Source of the DNA: Pseudomonadota bacterium
GTDB taxonomy: Bacteria > Desulfobacterota > Syntrophia > Syntrophales > JADFWA01
Direction of reading: 5' to 3'
DNA length: 7,948 nt
Assembly: GCA_030596145.1 (NCBI GenBank)
Contig: JAUVKS010000074.1
Coordinates: 1 to 7,948, forward strand
The translations under genes were made by a program, and so were the position numbers. The notes below the pieces were generated by a model. That model was given only the letters and a program-made list of their open reading frames with translations. It ran no database searches and was not told the origin of the DNA. Of the stretch, positions 4,490 to 7,948 are shown piece after piece. The first letter of the stretch is position 1; every line of letters begins with the position of its first letter.

Positions 4490-5308
4490 TTAAAAGAATG
4501 AATGTTCCTCACCGGGAAACACCCCATTCCTCACTTCATCAAGATACTGTCTTACGGCTTCTTTCATACTGACATTTAAGTCAGTATATTTTTTGACAAA
4601 TTTGGGTGTAAATTTTTCGAATATCCCGAGCATATCATTGGTGACCAGTACCTGTCCGTCACAGTGAATACCACCACCAATGCCTATCGTCGGTATCTCA
4701 ATCGAGTTTGTGATCTCTTCTGCTAAACCGGTTGGCACACATTCCAAGACAATGGAAAATGCCCCCGCTTCTTCAAGGATTTTGGAATCTTCCAGCATTC
4801 TTCTGGCCGCTTCATCCTCCCTTCCCTGTACCTTGTAACCCCCGAGCTGATGAACGGACTGAGGGGTAAGTCCCAGGTGACCCATAACCGGAATCCCGGC
4901 AGATACTATTCTCCTGGTAGCTTCAGCCACCTCCATACCACCCTCCAGTTTTATGCCATGTGCACCAGCCTCTTTCATAAATCGGCCGGCATTGCGCAGC
5001 GCTTCTTCAACGGAAACCTGATAGGACATAAACGGCATATCCCCTATAACCATGGCGCGGCTTGCTGCCCGAGATACCGGTTTCGTGTGGTGAATCATAT
5101 CTTCCATGGTAACCGGCAGTGTGCTGTCATATCCGAGGACCACCATACCCAGAGAGTCACCCACCAGGATAATGTCAACACCAGCCTCGTCCAAGAGAGC
5201 AGCAGTGGAATAATCATAAGCGGTCAGCATGGTAATCCTCTCACCTTTTCTTTTCATCTCGGCAATTACAGAAGTTGTTACCTTGTTCATCTTTCCTTCT
5301 TTACTCAT
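4490..5308 (-). CDS. panB: 3-methyl-2-oxobutanoate hydroxymethyltransferase (PanB)
   Basis: PanB transfers a one-carbon unit from 5,10-methylene-tetrahydrofolate to 2-oxoisovalerate, giving ketopantoate, the first committed step of pantothenate and CoA synthesis. It is a cytosolic TIM-barrel enzyme; 272 residues is close to the usual 260-280. Expected motifs are present: MLTAYDYSTA (27-36), VGDSLGMV (49-56) with metal ligand Asp51, IGDMPF (88-93) with Asp90, IKLEGG (119-124) with Glu122, GHLGLTPQ (143-150), LECVP (188-192) with the catalytic Glu189, and IPTIGIGGG (205-213). The ATG is preceded by GGAGGAG. It lies 98 bp after the DUF2520 oxidoreductase gene on the same strand, separated by a repeat. 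No panC or panD is visible in the window. Confidence 0.96.
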   Translation of the reverse strand: MSKEGKMNKVTTSVIAEMKRKGERITMLTAYDYSTAALLDEAGVDIILVGDSLGMVVLGYDSTLPVTMEDMIHHTKPVSRAASRAMVIGDMPFMSYQVSVEEALRNAGRFMKEAGAHGIKLEGGMEVAEATRRIVSAGIPVMGHLGLTPQSVHQLGGYKVQGREDEAARRMLEDSKILEEAGAFSIVLECVPTGLAEEITNSIEIPTIGIGGGIHCDGQVLVTNDMLGIFEKFTPKFVKKYTDLNVSMKEAVRQYLDEVRNGVFPGEEHSFF

Positions 5309-5331
5309 TTTTCTCCTCCTCCCCCACCCCT

Positions 5332-5399
5332 CCCTCCCCCTGAGGGGGAGGGTTTAGGTGGGCCATCCTGCTTTCCCCCTGAGGGGGTTTAGGTGGGGG
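5332..5399. repeat. Tandem CCCCCTGAGGGGG hairpin repeats between oxidoreductase and panB
   Basis: CCCTCCCCC (5332-5340), loop TGA, GGGGGAGGG (5344-5352) form a perfect 9-bp stem. A second, shorter copy is CCCCC-TGA-GGGGG (5375-5387). Both are followed by TTTAGGTGGG, so this is a partial tandem duplication of one repeat unit. The core differs from the CCCCCTTT family elsewhere in the window. It lies in the mRNA spacer just ahead of the panB ribosome binding site. Confidence 0.75.
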
Positions 5400-5406
5400 T
5401 TTAAAA

Positions 5407-6279
5407 TTATTTTAGTAATGATTTAATTTCTTCCACTCTCTTGCGAGTGAGAGTTTTCTTTTCAAGACCGATATCCGCAGCAAAAGCTCCCATAATACGG
5501 TACATATCCAGAAATTCCGGGAGCCTGTCACGAAAGGTCTCAATATGCTTTTCTACAGTTCCAACGTCTCCACGGGATATCGGTCCCGTTAACGATTGAA
5601 CTGTTCCATGGGCTTCAATATTTCTTATTGTTCCCGTAACGAGCGGCCAGAATGACTTGATAGCCTCCTCACGGCTCAAGCCGACCGTCTCATAAACACT
5701 TTCAACCATATATATCAAGGTTACCAGATAGTTCGATGCCATGCAAGCGGCGGCATGATAAAGCGGCCTGTCGGCATCCGAAACGAAAAAAGGGACACCG
5801 CCCAGATCTTTGACAATTTGGACAGCCCAGTCCTTGATCTCATCATCAGCAGTAACACCAAAAGTAGTACCGGGAATATTTTTCAGGGCGCCTTCTACAT
5901 CAGCAAAAGACTGGATGGGATGTATGCTTGCCACGTGAGCGCCTGCCCTGCGCGCGGATTCCAGCAGATCGAGACCCCCCGCGCCGCTCATGTGAACAAT
6001 CTTTTTGCCGGCGCTTACACCCCCTTTTCCCGATATCTCCTCACAGACTGTGGCAATAGCGTCATCACCTGTGGTTATAAAGACACACTCCGCATGAGAT
6101 GCCGCATCGGCAAGATCGGCATAAACCTTTCCTCCCGTATATTTGACACCATCTTCGGCGGATACAACGGACATGTCCGCCACTGCGACAATTTTATAGC
6201 CTGCAGATCGAAGCAGAGACCCCACTGCCGTGCCCACCTTTCCCATACCAATAATCGCAATGCTGTTTTTTGTTGTCAT
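5407..6279 (-). CDS. Rossmann-like oxidoreductase with DUF2520 domain
   Basis: This is a 290-residue predicted NAD(P)-dependent oxidoreductase. The N-terminal Rossmann fold has IAIIGMGKVGTAVG (7-20) with the dinucleotide-binding GxGxxG at 11-16. The middle has HMSGAGGLDLL (96-106) and SIHPIQSF (118-125). The C-terminal helical DUF2520 domain has MASNYLVTLIY (180-190) and SLTGPISRGDVGTVEKH (229-245). The architecture resembles ketopantoate and pyrroline-carboxylate reductases. Adjacent to panB, it is a plausible ketopantoate reductase (inference). The frame extends to a GTG at 6295-6297, but ATG 6277-6279 has AAGGAA directly upstream, and the GTG falls just behind the terminator T run. Its leader contains an intrinsic-terminator hairpin (6302-6332). 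Confidence 0.88.
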   Translation of the reverse strand: MTTKNSIAIIGMGKVGTAVGSLLRSAGYKIVAVADMSVVSAEDGVKYTGGKVYADLADAASHAECVFITTGDDAIATVCEEISGKGGVSAGKKIVHMSGAGGLDLLESARRAGAHVASIHPIQSFADVEGALKNIPGTTFGVTADDEIKDWAVQIVKDLGGVPFFVSDADRPLYHAAACMASNYLVTLIYMVESVYETVGLSREEAIKSFWPLVTGTIRNIEAHGTVQSLTGPISRGDVGTVEKHIETFRDRLPEFLDMYRIMGAFAADIGLEKKTLTRKRVEEIKSLLK

Positions 6280-6297
6280 TTTCCTTAAATCCCTCAC

Positions 6298-6332
6298 AAA
6301 AAAGGCCTTCCAGACTGTTTCCGGAAGGCCTT
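6298..6332 (-). terminator. Intrinsic-terminator-like hairpin just upstream of the oxidoreductase gene
   Basis: AAGGCCTTCC (6302-6311) pairs perfectly with GGAAGGCCTT (6323-6332) over 10 bp with an 11-nt loop. On the minus strand it is followed by a run of six T (6298-6303, the first two within the stem). It ends about 18 nt before the chosen ATG. No minus-strand gene is seen upstream, so it is either a leader attenuator of the oxidoreductase-panB operon or the end of an unrecognised RNA gene in 6333-6660. Confidence 0.65.
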
Positions 6333-6660
6333 AGAAGACTTGATTGCCGTCATCGCAATAAACATCTACACTGTTATTGCGAATCCTCTATTTCTTAACC
6401 CTTCCGTCTCAGTCCAAAAAATTCGGATCCAAGCGGATGGCCTTCTGCTATCACACATGAAGATGGACAGTCAATATAAATATTACAACCGATTGCTACT
6501 CCCTGTCCCTTGCATGTTCCTTACGATTTTCCTTGCAATTTGCATCCATTTTTGATATGTAAATTTCTATGAAAGCGGTTATATTAAGGGCTTGGGGGAA
6601 GTCGCTCATATAATGCGCATAAAGGCGGGTTTAACCCGCCTTTGCTATGTGTATTCCTCT
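6333..6660. other. Gene-free stretch
   Basis: No convincing protein gene is seen on either strand: a 71-codon plus-strand frame at 6340-6555 has no ribosome binding site and no recognisable features. The stretch contains an inverted repeat, TCGCAATAA (6353-6361) with TTATTGCGA (6374-6382), 9 bp around a 12-nt loop. Near its right end it contains a TATAAT and a GC-rich hairpin, listed separately. I recognise no known riboswitch or tRNA. Confidence 0.5.
6609..6643. promoter_or_regulatory. TATAAT box followed by a GC-rich hairpin upstream of the HAD gene
   Basis: A perfect TATAAT lies at 6609-6614 without a convincing -35. AAAGGCGGG (6621-6629) and CCCGCCTTT (6635-6643) form a stem of 9-10 bp with a tiny loop. 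On either strand only three T follow, so it would be a modest bidirectional terminator or, if TATAAT is a real -10, a hairpin at the very 5' end of the HAD mRNA. Confidence 0.4.
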
Positions 6661-6680
6661 AAATCGATTTGGAAAGTACA

Positions 6681-7325
6681 GTGATAGAAATTGACCTGAT
6701 GATATTTGATTTTGATGGAACCCTTGTAAGCTCAGGTAAAGACCTTGCTGCCTCGGTAAATCACACCCTCAAAGCATTTGGTATCGCTGCAATGGAAACA
6801 GGAAAGATAATCGGATTTATAGGAGATGGGGCCAGAAAGCTTATAGAAAGATCACTTGGCAATGGTTTCAATGACAGATTCGATGAAGCCATGGAGATAT
6901 TCCTGTCCCATTATTCGGAACATATGATGGATACAACAAAGCTTTATCCCGGTGTGCCGGAAGTGCTTGATCATTTTCATTACAAGAAGAAACTTATCCT
7001 CACAAATAAACATTACGATTTTACGCTGAGGATATCAGAAGAACTGAAAATTGCGGATCACTTTGATGATATTATCGGTGCGGACAGCACCCCGTACAAA
7101 AAACCTGATTACCGCTTAGTGCCTCCATTACTGAAGAAATACAGGGCAAAAAATGACCGTACAGTGGTAGTAGGAGATGGAACAAACGATATCATGCTGG
7201 CAAAAAACGCTGGTGTCTTAAGTTGTGCCTTTTTAAACGGGTTGAGCTCCAGTGATCACCTTCTTTCACTCAAACCGGATTTTTCATGTGAGGATATTTT
7301 AGAGTTGAACGAATTGTTTTGCTGA
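6681..7325 (+). CDS. HAD-superfamily phosphatase, phosphoglycolate-phosphatase-like
   Basis: This is a 214-residue haloacid dehalogenase hydrolase. Motif I is FDFDGTL (9-15), with nucleophile Asp10 and acid/base Asp12. Motif II is LTNK (107-110). The motif III lysine is in YKKP (139-142). Motif IV is GDGTND (165-170). The helical cap between motifs I and II (about 18-85) has the length of subclass IA, as in phosphoglycolate phosphatase and related Gph/PpaX proteins. Substrate cannot be fixed from sequence. I chose GTG 6681 because GGAAAG lies 4 nt upstream; TTG 6669 and ATG 6699 are alternatives in frame. The next gene begins 19 bp after its stop, so the two are probably co-transcribed. Confidence 0.88.
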   Translation: MIEIDLMIFDFDGTLVSSGKDLAASVNHTLKAFGIAAMETGKIIGFIGDGARKLIERSLGNGFNDRFDEAMEIFLSHYSEHMMDTTKLYPGVPEVLDHFHYKKKLILTNKHYDFTLRISEELKIADHFDDIIGADSTPYKKPDYRLVPPLLKKYRAKNDRTVVVGDGTNDIMLAKNAGVLSCAFLNGLSSSDHLLSLKPDFSCEDILELNELFC

Positions 7326-7344
7326 CACAATAAGAGGTATAGAG

Positions 7345-7948
7345 ATGAAATCGCTCGGCATATGCATAGGAGCTACGACACTGTCAACCGTCGGGCTGCT
7401 TGCGAATGGAGATAACAGGATATCCACAACAGATATCCTCATAGAACCCCACGACGGCAACCCCCAAAAAACCCTTCTGAAAACCCTGAAAGAGCTGAAT
7501 ATAAACAACTATTCCAGAATTGCCGTTACTGGCAGAAAATTCAGGCATTTTGTCAATCTTTCCTCCATTTCAGAGCCGGAAGCGGTGGAAAGCGCCCTTT
7601 TGCATATAAATGGAGAGGCTGAACATTTCAACGCAATCGTCAGCACCGGCGGGGAAACCTTTATGGTATATGCCCTTGGAGATGATGGAAGGATAACTTC
7701 CGTGCAGACAGGCAACAAATGCGCCTCAGGTACGGGGGAATTTTTCCTGCAGCAGATAAGAAGGATGGGAATCTCTCTCGAAGAGGCTATCGATAACGCT
7801 CAAGTGGAAGAACCCTACATGGTCTCGGGACGCTGCAGTGTCTTCTGTAAAAGTGATTGCACGCACGCAACCAACAAAGGTGTGCCGAAAGGACGGATTG
7901 CCGCGGGGTTGTGTCAGATGATGGCGGGGAAGGTGCTGGAAATCATCA
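7345..7948 (+). CDS. Activase-type ASKHA ATPase (BadF/BcrA/HgdC-like), 5' part
   Basis: These are the first 201 residues of a protein of the BadF/BadG/BcrA/HgdC ATPase family. These dimeric [4Fe-4S] proteins use ATP to inject an electron into 2-hydroxyacyl-CoA dehydratases or benzoyl-CoA reductases. Visible features are an N-terminal ASKHA phosphate loop (GICIGATTLSTVGL, 5-18), STGGET (100-105), the cluster signature NKCASGTGEF (124-133) with Cys126, and SGRCSVFCKSDC (161-172), where Cys164 matches the second cluster ligand. Extra cysteines at 168 and 172 resemble the large activase-related proteins (over 1,000 residues) more than the 260-residue HgdC type, but the end is outside the window. 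The ATG has GAGG 7 nt upstream. Its true substrate enzyme is unknown. Confidence 0.82.
   Translation, partial: MKSLGICIGATTLSTVGLLANGDNRISTTDILIEPHDGNPQKTLLKTLKELNINNYSRIAVTGRKFRHFVNLSSISEPEAVESALLHINGEAEHFNAIVSTGGETFMVYALGDDGRITSVQTGNKCASGTGEFFLQQIRRMGISLEEAIDNAQVEEPYMVSGRCSVFCKSDCTHATNKGVPKGRIAAGLCQMMAGKVLEII

Noticed and set aside
4205..4501. A 98-codon plus-strand frame over the repeat array.
   Set aside because: It overlaps the end of the scaffold gene and then translates palindromic repeats; there is no sign of coding selection.
4850..5392. A 180-codon plus-strand frame antisense to panB.
   Set aside because: It is a shadow of panB and runs into the repeat region with low-complexity proline-rich sequence.
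6390..6430. CTGAGA on the minus strand as a sign of a TPP riboswitch.
   Set aside because: The other conserved parts of the TPP aptamer are absent from the surrounding sequence.
6340..6555. A 71-codon plus-strand frame in the gene-free stretch.
   Set aside because: It has no ribosome binding site and no recognisable motif, and its composition is typical of random AT-rich sequence.
7323..7325. The HAD gene TGA directly after a Cys codon as a second selenocysteine site.
   Set aside because: Family length is already complete at this point, no SECIS-like hairpin follows at the right distance, and the next gene starts 19 bp later with its own ribosome binding site.

Overview
The window looks like a chromosomal piece of an anaerobic, probably deltaproteobacterial (Desulfobacterota) genome. 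This is inferred from the gene set: ferrous-iron transport, an Mrp ATPase fused to a NifX-like domain, a probable selenoprotein, a 2-hydroxyacyl-CoA dehydratase activase relative, and many short C-rich/G-rich hairpin repeats between genes. No transposase, phage gene, CRISPR array, rRNA or tRNA was recognised.

Layout. (1) Positions 1-2381, minus strand, hold an iron uptake and regulation block. Transcription runs dtxR-type repressor, second feoA, a gap of about 200 bp, feoA, feoB. A 24-bp perfect hairpin repeat interrupts feoB between its cytosolic GTPase part and its membrane part. Near-identical 14-bp palindromes (TTAGAnnnATCTAA) lie at the dtxR promoter and at the feoA promoter, which suggests one iron-responsive regulon with autoregulation. 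(2) Positions 2486-4254, plus strand, hold an Mrp/NBP35-type Fe-S carrier ATPase with a C-terminal NifX/NifB-like domain, followed 17 bp later by a NifU/IscU-like scaffold. In the scaffold, the first of the three conserved cysteine codons is an in-frame TGA. A 7-bp perfect hairpin with a GTG loop follows it at the distance expected for a bacterial SECIS element. (3) Positions 4255-4489 are a gene-free junction packed with hairpin repeats. (4) Positions 4490-6332, minus strand, hold a Rossmann/DUF2520 oxidoreductase followed by panB, with another repeat between them and an intrinsic-terminator-like hairpin just before the first start codon. (5) Positions 6333-6660 carry no convincing gene. (6) Positions 6681-7948, plus strand, hold a HAD phosphatase followed by the start of a large activase-type ASKHA ATPase that runs off the window.

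How the genes fit together: regions 1 and 2 are divergently transcribed and form a functional neighbourhood of Fe(II) import, iron sensing, and Fe-S cluster assembly and delivery. The selenocysteine scaffold is the most remarkable item. Ordinary gene calling would reduce it to a 94-residue fragment starting at 3970 and lose both the selenocysteine and the first 58 residues. Region 4 is pantothenate synthesis: PanB makes ketopantoate, and the adjacent DUF2520 oxidoreductase is a candidate for the next, reductive step.
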